Shown: piece after piece, positions 28,342 to 36,458 of the stretch | Position numbering within the stretch: position 1 is the first letter of the stretch | Layout of the letters: every line of letters begins with the position of its first letter | Assembly (NCBI RefSeq): GCF_003236295.1 | Contig: NZ_POTW01000018.1 | Span: 1 to 64,000 of the forward strand | Source of the DNA: Jiangella anatolica | GTDB taxonomy: Bacteria > Actinomycetota > Actinomycetes > Jiangellales > Jiangellaceae | Reading direction: 5' to 3' | DNA: 64,000 nucleotides | The notes under the pieces: generated by a model | What the model saw: the letters and a program-made list of their open reading frames with translations, nothing else | Database searches by the model: none | What the model was told of the DNA's origin: nothing | Position numbers and translations under genes: made by a program

Positions 28342-28379
28342 GCGACCACGGCGCGTGCGTGCTGGCCGGCCGTGGTCGC
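28342..28379. terminator. Second hairpin in the dodecin/DUF2469 convergent gap
   Basis: Perfect 11-bp arms GCGACCACGGC and GCCGTGGTCGC with a 16-base spacer, 23 bases beyond the DUF2469 stop on the minus strand. It would serve the leftward rpsP-DUF2469 transcript, with the hairpin at 28240 serving the rightward one. Confidence 0.5.
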
Positions 28380-28402
28380 CGGCCCGGCGGCGGAGCGCTC
28401 CG

Positions 28403-28711
28403 TCAGCTCTTGGGGATCTCCAGATCGCTCTTCGCGAGCTCCTCCACGTTCACGTCCTTGAACGTGACGACCTTGACGTTCTTGACGAAGCGCGCCGGGC
28501 GGTACATGTCCCACACCCAGGCGTCGCTCATCGTCACCTCGAAGTAGACGTCGCCGCCCTCGCCGCGGACCTGGAAGTCGACGTTGTTCGTGAGGTAGAA
28601 GCGCCGCTCGGTCTCCACCACGTACGAGAACAGGCCGACCACGTCGCGGTACTCGCGGTACAGCGAGAGCTCCATCTCGGTCTCGTACTTCTCGAGATCC
28701 TCAGCACTCAT
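28403..28711 (-). CDS. DUF2469 family protein
   Basis: A 102-residue protein, MSAEDLEKYETEMELSLYREYRDVV, with VVETERRFYLTNNVD and SDAWVWDMYRPARFV: an actinobacteria-restricted family of unknown function that always follows rnhB. ATGA overlap with the rnhB stop. Length matches the family. It is the last gene of the leftward rpsP block here because the genes that should follow it (yraN onward) are inverted. Confidence 0.93.
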   Translation of the reverse strand: MSAEDLEKYETEMELSLYREYRDVVGLFSYVVETERRFYLTNNVDFQVRGEGGDVYFEVTMSDAWVWDMYRPARFVKNVKVVTFKDVNVEELAKSDLEIPKS

Positions 28712-29397
28712 AGGTCGGGTTCCCCTTTCCAGCCTTCGTCTCCAAGGGATACCACGCGCGCGACGTTGGCGTAGGAACGTCGGTGAACAGGGCTCGGACC
28801 GTAGGCGGTCAGCGCCTGCTGGTGCTCGTCGGTCACGTAGCCCTTGTGCGCGTCGAACCCGTAGTAGGGCCATTGTTCGTGCAGCTCACACATGATGCGG
28901 TCGCGGGTCACCTTGGCGATGACCGACGCCGCGGCGATGCAGGCGGCTACCTGATCACCCTTCCACATCGCCAGGCCCGGGACCCCCAGCCCGGTCACCG
29001 GGAAGCCGTCGGTGAGCACATACGACGGCGCCGGGTCGAGGCGGGCGAGGGCGCGGCGCATGGCGATGATGTTGCTGCGGTGCAACCCGACGCGGTCGAC
29101 CTCGTCGGGCGGGACGATGATGACCGACCAGGCGACGGCGCGGGCGATGACCTGGTCGTAGGCGCGTTCGCGGGCGGCCGGCGTCAGCAGCTTGGAGTCG
29201 GCCAGGCCGGGCACCTCGCCGCGCTTCCCCGGCGCCAGGACGGCGGCTCCGACGACGAGCGGGCCGGCGCAGGCGCCCCGGCCGGCCTCGTCGGCGCCCG
29301 CGACAGGCGCGAAGCCGGACCGGGCCAGTGTCCGCTCATAGGCATAGAGTCCGGCGTCACGCCGGACCAGGATGTGTCGCCGGGCGAGTGTGGACAT
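28708..29397 (-). CDS. rnhB: Ribonuclease HII
   Basis: A 229-residue RNase HII. The catalytic acids sit in GADEAGRGACAGPLV (Asp36, Glu37) and VLTDG (Asp130), with SKLLTPAARE and VIAKVTRDRIM also typical. It removes ribonucleotides from DNA and RNA of hybrids. The start MSTLARRHILVRRDAG lies 6 bases after the lepB stop, so the two are cotranscribed. Confidence 0.95.
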   Translation of the reverse strand: MSTLARRHILVRRDAGLYAYERTLARSGFAPVAGADEAGRGACAGPLVVGAAVLAPGKRGEVPGLADSKLLTPAARERAYDQVIARAVAWSVIIVPPDEVDRVGLHRSNIIAMRRALARLDPAPSYVLTDGFPVTGLGVPGLAMWKGDQVAACIAAASVIAKVTRDRIMCELHEQWPYYGFDAHKGYVTDEHQQALTAYGPSPVHRRSYANVARVVSLGDEGWKGEPDL

Positions 29398-29403
29398 GGC
29401 CGA

Positions 29404-30144
29404 TCAGGGTTCGGGGACGTCGTCGAACGCGCCGTCGCTGCTGATGCCGCCCCAGCGCGACAACGGCCAGGCGACGGCGAAGGCCCGCCCCACGACGAGA
29501 TCCTCGGAGAACGTCCCGTGGATGCGCGAGTCGCCGGAGTTGGAGCGGTGGTCGCCCATGACGAACAGCTCGCCGTCGGGGACGGTCCGCTCGAACTCGT
29601 TCAGCGACGGCGAGTCGCCCGGATAGAGATACGCGGACTCGTCGATCGGCTCGCCGTTGACGGTGATGCGGCCCGCGTCGTCGCAGCAGGCCACCGTGTC
29701 GCCGCCGACGCCGATGACGCGCTTGATCAGGTGCTCCTCCGCGTCGTCGGGCAGCACGCCGACGAACTCGAAGACGTCCTTGATCGCGCCGCCGACGCCG
29801 GAGCCGCCGGACGGGGCCTGGTCGCCGAGCCAGCGATCGGGGTCCTCGAAGACCACGACGTCGCCGCGGTGGATGTCACCGAACTGCAAGCTGATCTTCG
29901 ACACGAGCACGCGGTCGCCGACGAGCAGGGTGTCCTCCATCGACCCGGACGGGATGAGGAAGGCCTGCACGAGGAAGATCCGCACGATCGTTGCGATCAG
30001 CAGGGAGAGCGCCACCACGATGGCGGTCTCCTTGAAGAAGGCGGCAAGCCCGTTCCGCGAGCCGCCCTTGGCCGGCGTCTCGGTGTCGTCGCCACCGCGA
30101 CGCGGGCTCCCGTCGCCTTCCCGAGGCACGCTCTCCTCGGTCAC
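29404..30144 (-). CDS. lepB: Signal peptidase I
   Basis: A 246-residue type I signal peptidase: a charged cytoplasmic N-terminus, one transmembrane helix (ETAIVVALSLLIATIVRIFLV), the nucleophile in IPSGSMEDTLL, the general-base lysine in LIKRVIGVGGD, and C-terminal GDHRSNSGDSR. It cleaves Sec/Tat signal peptides at the outer face of the membrane. I choose the GTG start (VTEESVPREGD) because AGGGAG sits 5-7 bases before it; a GTG 29 codons upstream adds residues without a ribosome site. Confidence 0.93.
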   Translation of the reverse strand: MTEESVPREGDGSPRRGGDDTETPAKGGSRNGLAAFFKETAIVVALSLLIATIVRIFLVQAFLIPSGSMEDTLLVGDRVLVSKISLQFGDIHRGDVVVFEDPDRWLGDQAPSGGSGVGGAIKDVFEFVGVLPDDAEEHLIKRVIGVGGDTVACCDDAGRITVNGEPIDESAYLYPGDSPSLNEFERTVPDGELFVMGDHRSNSGDSRIHGTFSEDLVVGRAFAVAWPLSRWGGISSDGAFDDVPEP

Positions 30145-30283
30145 GGCATCTCCCTGGGGTTTCCCGGGCGAGCCCGGCGAAGAGTCGAACGCTTCGGGTG
30201 GCACGTGAGCAACAATACGTGCCTCGGGCACGCTACCCGGTGGCGGTGCCGTGCCGTGCCACCGGGTTTCCCTCGAGGGAGCG

Positions 30284-30634
30284 TCAGGCCGTCTCGCGCT
30301 TCTCGCGGATCTTGGCGGCCTTGCCGCGCAGGTTGCGCAGGTAGTACAGCTTCGCCCGGCGGACGTCGCCGCGGGTGACCAGCTCGATCTTCTCGATGAC
30401 CGGGGTGTGCACCGGGAACGTGCGCTCGACGCCGACGCCGAAGCTCACCTTGCGGACGGTGAACGTCTCGCGGATGCCCGAACCCTGGCGGCGGATGACG
30501 ACGCCCTGGAAGACCTGGATACGGGACCGGTTGCCCTCGACGACGCGGACGTGAACCTTGAGGTTGTCGCCGGCGCGGAAGGCGGGGATGTCGTCGCGCA
30601 GCTGCGCGGAGTCGACGGAGTCGAGCAGGTGCAT
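30284..30634 (-). CDS. rplS: 50S ribosomal protein L19
   Basis: A 116-residue L19 beginning [23 protein letters not shown], with [25 protein letters not shown] and [14 protein letters not shown]. It lies at the 30S-50S interface. The ATG at 30634, with GAGAGAG upstream, gives the normal length; an in-frame start 13 codons earlier is unlikely. Between trmD and lepB in the conserved order. Confidence 0.97.
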   Translation of the reverse strand: MHLLDSVDSAQLRDDIPAFRAGDNLKVHVRVVEGNRSRIQVFQGVVIRRQGSGIRETFTVRKVSFGVGVERTFPVHTPVIEKIELVTRGDVRRAKLYYLRNLRGKAAKIREKRETA

Positions 30635-30764
30635 GATCGGGTTCGCTCTCTCGCGGGCGCCACAGGTCGCCAACGGATTCAGGTGCTGTCAGGGTCGGCG
30701 GGCCCGGATATTCGCGTCGGCGCTCCCCCTGTGGCAGGGGCGTCGCGAGCCGGGCACCAGCAGG

Positions 30765-31547
30765 TCAGTCTGCCACAGACGGCGGCGGAACCGGAAACCC
30801 GGCCTCGTCGAGCACCTCGCGGTCGCGCGCGTCCAGCGCGGACGGATCCAGCCGGGCGACGAGGTCCGGCCGGCGCTCGGCCGTACGGCGCAGCGCCTGG
30901 TCGCGCCGCCACCGCGCGACGTTGCCGTGGTGGCCCGACAGCAGCACCTCGGGCACGTCCAGCCCGCGCCACGTCGGCGGCTTGGTGTAGACGGGGTATT
31001 CGAGCAGGCCGTCGGCGCCGTGCGACTCCTCGACCAGCGACTCCGGGTTCCCGACGACGCCGGGCAGCAGCCGGGCGACCGCCTCGACGACGACCAGCGC
31101 GGCGACCTCGCCGCCGTTGAGCACGTAGTCGCCCAGCGACAGCTCGGTGACGGGCATCCGGGTCGCGGCGTCCTCGACCAGCCGCGCGTCGATGCCCTCG
31201 TACCGGCCGCAGGCGAACACCAGCCACGGCTCGCCGGCCAGCTCGTGCGCGACGTCCTGGGTGAACGGCCGGCCCGACGGCGTCGGCACCAGCAGCCGCG
31301 GGAGGCTGCCGTCGGCGCCGGACCCGACGACGTCATCCAGCGCCGCGCCCCACACGTCGGGCTTCATCACCATGCCGGCGCCGCCGCCGTACGGCGTGTC
31401 GTCTACGGTGCGGTGGCGGTCGGTGGCCCAGTCGCGCAGGTCGTGGACGCGCAGGTCCAGGACGCCGGCCTCGCGGGCTTTCCCGACCAGGGAAAGATCG
31501 AGCGGCGTCAGGTAGTCCGGGAAGATCGTGACGACATCGATCCGCAT
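30765..31547 (-). CDS. trmD: tRNA (guanine-37-N1)-methyltransferase
   Basis: A 260-residue SPOUT enzyme: [34 protein letters not shown], and the trefoil-knot strand [22 protein letters not shown] that binds SAM. It methylates G37 of tRNAs reading CNN codons to prevent frameshifting. It starts 8 bases after the rimM stop. The 130 bases before rplS hold no gene. Confidence 0.97.
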   Translation of the reverse strand: MRIDVVTIFPDYLTPLDLSLVGKAREAGVLDLRVHDLRDWATDRHRTVDDTPYGGGAGMVMKPDVWGAALDDVVGSGADGSLPRLLVPTPSGRPFTQDVAHELAGEPWLVFACGRYEGIDARLVEDAATRMPVTELSLGDYVLNGGEVAALVVVEAVARLLPGVVGNPESLVEESHGADGLLEYPVYTKPPTWRGLDVPEVLLSGHHGNVARWRRDQALRRTAERRPDLVARLDPSALDARDREVLDEAGFPVPPPSVAD

Positions 31548-31555
31548 GAGAACGA

Positions 31556-32065
31556 TCAGTCCTCGAAGAGTCCGGGTGGTGGGTCGACGACCAGCCGCGA
31601 TCCGGCGACGTCGACCTCCGGCACGATCTCGCTGACGAACGGGACCAGCGCCTCGCCGCCGCCCGTGCGGCCGACGGTGAGCAGGTCCTGGCCCGGCGCG
31701 TGGATGACCTCGCGGACGACGCCGAGCTCGGCGCCGTCGACCCCGACGACGGTCAACCCGACCAGCTGGTGGTCGAAGAACTCGTCGGGGTCGCCGGTGG
31801 TCTCGTCGTCGCCGATCTCGGCCAGCAGCAGCGTGCCGCGCAGGCCCTCGGCGACGGTGCGGTCTGCGACGCCCTCGAACGCGACCAAAAGCCGGCCGCT
31901 GTGCCAGCGGACGTCGCGCACGGTCAGCGGCCCGCGCCGGGCCGGGTCGGTGACCAGCACCGTCCCGGCCGCGAACCGCTCGTCCGGCGTGTCGGTGCGG
32001 ACCTCGACGCTGACCTCGCCGCGGACCCCGTGCGCGCGCCCGATGCGCCCGACGGTGACGATCAC
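31556..32065 (-). CDS. rimM: Ribosome maturation factor RimM
   Basis: About 169 residues. The N-terminal RimM barrel has [20 protein letters not shown], and the C-terminal PRC-barrel has [15 protein letters not shown] and [14 protein letters not shown]. It assists 16S/30S head assembly around S19. The GTG at 32065 is seven bases past the khpA stop and starts the conserved sequence; an ATG 15 codons upstream overlaps khpA and adds a low-complexity [12 protein letters not shown] stretch. Confidence 0.94.
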   Translation of the reverse strand: MIVTVGRIGRAHGVRGEVSVEVRTDTPDERFAAGTVLVTDPARRGPLTVRDVRWHSGRLLVAFEGVADRTVAEGLRGTLLLAEIGDDETTGDPDEFFDHQLVGLTVVGVDGAELGVVREVIHAPGQDLLTVGRTGGGEALVPFVSEIVPEVDVAGSRLVVDPPPGLFED

Positions 32066-32072
32066 GCCGTCG

Positions 32073-32312
32073 TCAGCGCCCGTCGACGTCGACGAAGTCG
32101 ATGCGTACACCGCCGTCGTCCGCCAGCGCCGAGACGACCGTCCGGAACGACGTGGCCGTGCGGCCGCCGCGGCCGATGACCTTGCCGAGGTCGTCGGGGT
32201 GCACCCGGACCTCCAGCAGGCGGCCGCGGCGGAGCTGACGCGTGCGCACGCTGACGTCGTCGGGGTGGTCGACCACCCCGGCGACCAGGTGCTCCAGCGC
32301 CTCGGCCAGCAT
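32073..32312 (-). CDS. khpA: KH-domain RNA-binding protein KhpA
   Basis: A 79-residue protein, [20 protein letters not shown], with the KH signature KVIGRGGRTA (GxxG loop). KhpA binds RNA with KhpB and influences cell division and length in Gram-positives. Its ATG overlaps the rpsP stop (TGATG), coupling it to S16 synthesis. Confidence 0.94.
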   Translation of the reverse strand: MLAEALEHLVAGVVDHPDDVSVRTRQLRRGRLLEVRVHPDDLGKVIGRGGRTATSFRTVVSALADDGGVRIDFVDVDGR

Positions 32313-32974
32313 CAGGACTCGTCCGTGCTCGCCTCGGCGGCCGGCGCGTCGTCGGCCTTCGCCTCGGCGGGGGCCTCGTCGGCCTTGGCCTCGGCCTTCT
32401 TCTCAGCCTTCTTCTCGGCCTTCGGCGCCTCGGCCTTGGTCTCCTCGGCCTTGGTCTCCTCGGCCTTGGTCTCCTCGGCCGGAGCCTTGGCCGGAGCCTC
32501 GACGGTCTCGGCGGGAGCCGCGGCCTTCGCCTCGTCCGCCTTCGCGTCGGCCTTGGCCTCGGCGTCCTTCTTCGGGGTGGACTTCTTGGCCGGCCTCTTC
32601 TTCGGCGTGGTGGCGTCGGACTTCGGCTCGCCGTGCACCTCGGCCAGCGCGGCGTCGAACGCGGCGCGCTTCTCGGGCTTCGGCTCGGCGACCCTCAGCG
32701 TGCCCTCGGCGCCCGGAAGGCCCTTGTGCTTCTGCCAGTCACCCGTGACCTTGAGGATCGCCAGCACCGGCTCGGTCGGCTGCGCGCCGACGCCCAGCCA
32801 GTACTGCGCGCGCTCGGAGTCGACCCGGATCAGGCTCGGCTCGGTCTTCGGGTTGTACAGGCCGATCTCCTCGATGGCCCGGCCGTCGCGCTTGGTGCGC
32901 GAGTCGGCCACGACGATGCGGTAGTGCGGCGCGCGGATCTTGCCCATCCGCTTCAGCTTGATCTTGACAGCCAC
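32312..32974 (-). CDS. rpsP: 30S ribosomal protein S16 with long Lys/Ala/Glu tail
   Basis: Residues 1-~90 are a standard S16 ([43 protein letters not shown]). The remaining ~130 residues are a charged low-complexity tail rich in KKA, EAKAD and EETKA units, far longer than in E. coli S16 (82 residues). The start is GTG with AAGGAG 11 bases upstream. It is the first gene of the leftward rpsP-khpA-rimM-trmD-rplS-lepB-rnhB-DUF2469 operon. Confidence 0.96.
   Translation of the reverse strand: MAVKIKLKRMGKIRAPHYRIVVADSRTKRDGRAIEEIGLYNPKTEPSLIRVDSERAQYWLGVGAQPTEPVLAILKVTGDWQKHKGLPGAEGTLRVAEPKPEKRAAFDAALAEVHGEPKSDATTPKKRPAKKSTPKKDAEAKADAKADEAKAAAPAETVEAPAKAPAEETKAEETKAEETKAEAPKAEKKAEKKAEAKADEAPAEAKADDAPAAEASTDES
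32431..32475. repeat. Three-copy 15-bp tandem repeat in the rpsP tail
   Basis: CGGCCTTGGTCTCCT occurs three times in a row (32431, 32446, 32461), encoding three EETKA pentapeptides in the S16 tail. Length variation by slippage is likely. Confidence 0.8.
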
Positions 32975-33139
32975 TGGGGTGGAGTCTCCTTGGAATGTTC
33001 ACGCACGGGTGAGCCGTCGTCACCTGAGTGGGGCACCGATGACGACGATTCGATGGATCCGGTGTTCGAGGGTGAGAGGGCCGCACGACCGCCGGTTCAG
33101 CAGGTCATTGTGCCAGATCCGGGCGCGCGGACCCAACTC

Positions 33140-34360
33140 CTACCCGACCAGGCCGGCCGGTTCCTCCGTCGCGACGGCGTCCGGCGCGGCAATGCGGCGG
33201 GCCAGCAGGATGATCGCGCAGGTCAGGATCGTGACGGCCATGACGGCGACGAGCACACGGTAGTCGACGACGGCGATCAGCGCGGCGCCGGTCGCGGTGC
33301 CGGCCACCTGCGGCCCGTTGAGCGCCATGTTCGTCGCGGCCGACGTGCGTCCCTGCAGGCGCGCCGGGGTGAGCCGCTGCCGCAGCGTCACCATGCCGAC
33401 GACCGCCCAGACGACGCCCAGTCCCAGGACGGCCGCACCGGCGCTCACGACGAGGGGCGACGGGGTCAGCGCGACGCCCAGCCCGGCGGCGATGAGGACC
33501 AGTCCGACGCCGACGGTGGCCCGCTCCCCCAGGCGCCGGATCAGCACCGCCGCCGTCAGCCCGCCGGCGATCGAGCCGCCGCCCTGGATGCTGGCGATGA
33601 CCCCGAAGAACTCGCTGGGCAGGCTCAGCCCTTCGACGATGGCGAACGTCGCCGAGTTGGCGAAGCCGGTGATCGCCACGGCGATGCCGAGCAGCAGCGT
33701 CAGGTCGGCCAGCGCGGGCGTGGCGCGCAGGTGCCGGAACCCCGCCGTCAGCTCGCGCCTGAACCCCTCGCGCTCGTCGGCGGGCGTCGGCGGGCTCTCC
33801 TCGACGCGGACGGTCAGCAGCACCAGCGCGGCGATGACCAGCATGGACGCCGTCAGCACCGCGACCGCGCCGCCGCCGTAGAGCGCGTAGAGGCCGGCGC
33901 CGGCCAGCGGGGTGAGCAGCCGCAGGCCCTGGTCGAGCGTCGTGAGCAGCCCGTTCGCGCCGGCCAGCTGGTCGTCGTCGAGCAGGTCGCGCAGCAGCCC
34001 GGACTGTGCCGCGCTGGTCACGTAGCCGACCCAGCCGTAGCCGAACGTGACCAGGTAGATCAGCCACAGGTCGGCGGCGTCGTCGACGGCGAGCAGCGCC
34101 AGCACCCCGGCCGCCGCGACCAGGTTGACGACGGCGACCAGCCGCTTGCGCGAGACCCGGTCGGCCAGCTGACCGGCCAGCGGCGCGAGGAACACCGGCA
34201 GCCCGAGCATCAGGAAGACCAGCCCGGCGGCGGCGTTGCTGCCGGTGAGGTCCTTGGTCCAGATCGCGACGGTGAGGTAGAGCGCGCTGTCGCCGAAGTT
34301 GCTGAACGTCCAAGCGACCGTGAGCCGGCGGAACTGCCGGTGCGCCAGCGCCGACGGCAT
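33140..34360 (-). CDS. MFS transporter
   Basis: A 406-residue major facilitator with about 12 hydrophobic helices. It has a motif A-like loop (GQLADRVSRKRLV), a central cytoplasmic loop (RVEESPPTPADEREGFRRE) and a start at MPSALAHRQFRRLTVAWTFSNFGDSALYLT. The family includes macrolide and multidrug exporters; substrate unknown. It is the third gene of a regulator-microprotein-MFS unit, four bases after the microprotein stop, so it is probably controlled by the operator at 35188. Confidence 0.88.
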   Translation of the reverse strand: MPSALAHRQFRRLTVAWTFSNFGDSALYLTVAIWTKDLTGSNAAAGLVFLMLGLPVFLAPLAGQLADRVSRKRLVAVVNLVAAAGVLALLAVDDAADLWLIYLVTFGYGWVGYVTSAAQSGLLRDLLDDDQLAGANGLLTTLDQGLRLLTPLAGAGLYALYGGGAVAVLTASMLVIAALVLLTVRVEESPPTPADEREGFRRELTAGFRHLRATPALADLTLLLGIAVAITGFANSATFAIVEGLSLPSEFFGVIASIQGGGSIAGGLTAAVLIRRLGERATVGVGLVLIAAGLGVALTPSPLVVSAGAAVLGLGVVWAVVGMVTLRQRLTPARLQGRTSAATNMALNGPQVAGTATGAALIAVVDYRVLVAVMAVTILTCAIILLARRIAAPDAVATEEPAGLVG

Positions 34361-34364
34361 CGGC

Positions 34365-34565
34365 TCAGGCGGCGCGGATCAGCGGGTTGACGACGGTCCG
34401 GCGGTCCCTGGCACGGCGCTCGAGCATGGTCGCGAGCCGGGCGGAGCGGTCCGCCCAGCGGCGTAACCGCCGGGAGCGGACGAGCGCCCGGCGGGCGCGG
34501 TACTCGGCGGCGGACGTGCGGCGCTCGGCGTGCGGGTCGGCGTGGACGCTGGGGTCGATGAACAT
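34365..34565 (-). CDS. Arg-rich 66-residue microprotein, unknown
   Basis: A short basic protein starting MFIDPSVHADPHAERRTSAA; roughly a quarter of its residues are Arg, in a probably single amphipathic helix (RARRALVRSRRLRRWADRSARLA). GGGAG precedes the ATG. It sits between a regulator gene and the MFS gene with gaps of 17 and 4 bases, so it is likely cotranscribed. I recognise no family. The operon position and ribosome site argue that it is real. Confidence 0.6.
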   Translation of the reverse strand: MFIDPSVHADPHAERRTSAAEYRARRALVRSRRLRRWADRSARLATMLERRARDRRTVVNPLIRAA

Positions 34566-34582
34566 GGCGGTCTCCCTGCTGC

Positions 34583-35173
34583 TCAGTGATGGGCGTCGAT
34601 GTCGGGGTCGGGGCTCAGGGCGCCGAGGAAGTGGACGACGCGGGCGCCGTCGGGCCGCGCCTCGGGGTTGTCGCGGCGCTCGGCGAACCGCTCGAAGAGC
34701 TCGGTCTGGAACTCGGCCAGCCGCTCGATCGACTCGGTCAGCTCCTCGCGCGTCATCCAGTAGGCGGACGTGTTGATCACCATGGACTGGAGCCAGTCGG
34801 GCCCGAGCTCCGCGACCCGGGCGAGCGTGCGCCGCAGCCGGTCGGCCTCGCGCTCGACGATGATCCGCGCGAACGCCGACGCCTCCCGCACCGACTCCGG
34901 GTTCTCGACGTCGGGCCCGATGGTGCGGCTGCGGCTGGCCAGCCGCCACGGCTTCTCCCGCCCGCGCGGCTCCCCCGGCTCGACGTAGCCGTACTTGGCC
35001 AGCATGCGCAGATGGAACGAGCAGCTGGCGACGCTCTCACCGGTGCGCTCGGCGCACTCGGTGGCGGTCAGCTCCGGTTCGAGACCGAGCAGGTCCATGA
35101 GCTGCAGGCGCAACGGGTGCGCCAGCGCCCGCATCGACTGCGGGTCGGTGATCTTCTGCTCCTCGCTGGCCAT
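34583..35173 (-). CDS. ArsR-type winged-helix transcriptional regulator
   Basis: A 196-residue protein. The N-terminal winged helix (DPQSMRALAHPLRLQLMDLL; ATECAERTGESVASCSFHLRMLAKYGYV) is of the ArsR/HTH_20 type, followed by a ~110-residue helical region that may sense a ligand or dimerise. No clustered metal-binding cysteines are seen, so it is probably not a metal sensor. The gene leads the microprotein-MFS unit and has a perfect palindrome 15 bases before its ATG, so it probably represses its own operon. Confidence 0.88.
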   Translation of the reverse strand: MASEEQKITDPQSMRALAHPLRLQLMDLLGLEPELTATECAERTGESVASCSFHLRMLAKYGYVEPGEPRGREKPWRLASRSRTIGPDVENPESVREASAFARIIVEREADRLRRTLARVAELGPDWLQSMVINTSAYWMTREELTESIERLAEFQTELFERFAERRDNPEARPDGARVVHFLGALSPDPDIDAHH

Positions 35174-35187
35174 GAACCTAAAGCTAC

Positions 35188-35211
35188 CTTGCTAAAGAAG
35201 CCTTTAGCAAG
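35188..35211 (-). promoter_or_regulatory. Perfect 10-bp inverted repeat, operator of the ArsR-type/MFS unit
   Basis: CTTGCTAAAG and CTTTAGCAAG, with AAGC between, lie 15-38 bases upstream of the regulator ATG. Perfect dyad symmetry, AT-rich half-sites in GC-rich DNA, and position all mark it as an operator, most simply for the adjacent regulator. Confidence 0.75.
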
Positions 35212-35228
35212 ACTTCTTGCGCAGTAGG

Positions 35229-35290
35229 AGTTGATCATGGCGAAACCGGGCTTCCCTGGCTCAGGAAGCCGGATTTCTCCATGATCAACT
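35229..35290. repeat. 62-base imperfect palindrome with TTGATCATGG outer arms
   Basis: Two 27-base arms (24 of 27 pairs match) with an 8-base loop. The outer 12 bases of each arm (AGTTGATCATGG and its complement) are perfect. It lies 83 bases beyond the amidohydrolase stop and upstream of the ArsR operator. It could be a terminator for the leftward ffh-amidohydrolase transcript or a dispersed REP-like element; it shares the TGATCATGG motif with the palindrome at 48156. Confidence 0.8.
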
Positions 35291-35372
35291 TTGCGCCGGG
35301 CAGCGGCAGGCCTGGCGGCGGAGCGGCAGTGACGAGGCGGGGCGGGCGGCGGTGAGCCCGGCCGGCCGGGCG

Positions 35373-36458
35373 TCAGCGGACGACGCGGCCGTTCAGGACG
35401 ATGCGCACGGGGTCGAGGAGCGTCGACGGGTCCACTCGGGGGTCGGCGGCGTACACGCACAGATCCGCGACGGCGCCCTCGTCCAGCCGCCCACTGCCAC
35501 CCAGCAGGTACGACCGCGCCTTCCACGACGCCGCCGCAACGGCATCGGCAGCAGGGATCCCGGCGGCGACGAACTCCAGGACCTCGCGGGCGATCAGCCC
35601 ATGCGGCAGCTGCCCGCCCGCGTCGGTCCCGGCGAACACCGGCACACCGGCGTCGAACGCGTCGCGCACGTTCTGGTAGCGCCGCGCGTGCAGCGACCGC
35701 ATGTGCGACGCGTACCCCGGGAACCTCCCCGCCCCCTGATCGGCGAACTTCGGGAAGTTGGCGATGTTCACCAGCGTCGGCACCAGCGACACGCCGCGCG
35801 ACGCCATCAGCGACAGGAGGTCCGGCGACAGCCCCGTCCCGTGCTCGATGCCGTCGATCCCGGCGCCGAGCAGGTCCGGCAGCGCGTCCTCACCGAAGAC
35901 GTGCGCCGTCACCCGCGCCCCCAGCTCGTGCGCCCGCGCGATCGCGGCGTCCAGCGCCCACCGCGGCCAGCACGGCGACAGGTCGCCCTTCTCCCGGTCG
36001 ATCCAGTCGCCGACCAGCTTGACCCAGCCGTCGCCGCGGCGGGCCTCCTGCTCGACGTAGGCGACGAGGTCCTCGGGCTCGATCTCCCAGCCGAAGTTGC
36101 GCAGGTAGCGCTTGGTGCGGGCCAGGTGCCGACCGGCGCGCACGATCTTCGGAAGATCGGAACGTGTGTCGATCCAGCGGGTGTCGGCGGGCGAGCCGGC
36201 GTCGCGGATGAGCAGGACGCCGGTGTCGCGGTCGGTCAGCGCCTGCTGCTCGGCGACGTCGTCGGGGACGGCCCCGCCGGCGTCGAGACCGACGTGGCAG
36301 TGCAGGTCGACCAGGCCGGGCAGGATCCAGCCGGTCCCGACATCGGCCGCGCCGGGGACCGGGTCGTAGGTGACGACGCCGTCCCGCACCCACACGTCGC
36401 GGTGCTCTGCCTCGGGCAGCACGACGCCGCGCAGGTGCAAGGCGGACGAGAGCGTCAC
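35373..36458 (-). CDS. Amidohydrolase family protein (imidazolonepropionase-like)
   Basis: A 361-residue TIM-barrel metal hydrolase: the HxH of DLHCHVGLDAGG, a lysine candidate in GWVKLVGDWID, TAHVFGEDALPD, GIEHGTGL and the distal Asp in FAGTDAGGQLPHG. Such enzymes hydrolyse amide or ester bonds of cyclic compounds or dipeptides. The start GTG overlaps the ffh stop (GTGA), an unusual partner for a signal recognition particle gene. Substrate unknown. Confidence 0.88.
   Translation of the reverse strand: MTLSSALHLRGVVLPEAEHRDVWVRDGVVTYDPVPGAADVGTGWILPGLVDLHCHVGLDAGGAVPDDVAEQQALTDRDTGVLLIRDAGSPADTRWIDTRSDLPKIVRAGRHLARTKRYLRNFGWEIEPEDLVAYVEQEARRGDGWVKLVGDWIDREKGDLSPCWPRWALDAAIARAHELGARVTAHVFGEDALPDLLGAGIDGIEHGTGLSPDLLSLMASRGVSLVPTLVNIANFPKFADQGAGRFPGYASHMRSLHARRYQNVRDAFDAGVPVFAGTDAGGQLPHGLIAREVLEFVAAGIPAADAVAAASWKARSYLLGGSGRLDEGAVADLCVYAADPRVDPSTLLDPVRIVLNGRVVR

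Noticed and set aside
3837-35211. One regulator shared by the CTTTAG-containing operators at 3837 and 35188
   Set aside because: The half-sites share only CTTTAG with different spacing and flanks, and each has its own adjacent regulator from a different family.
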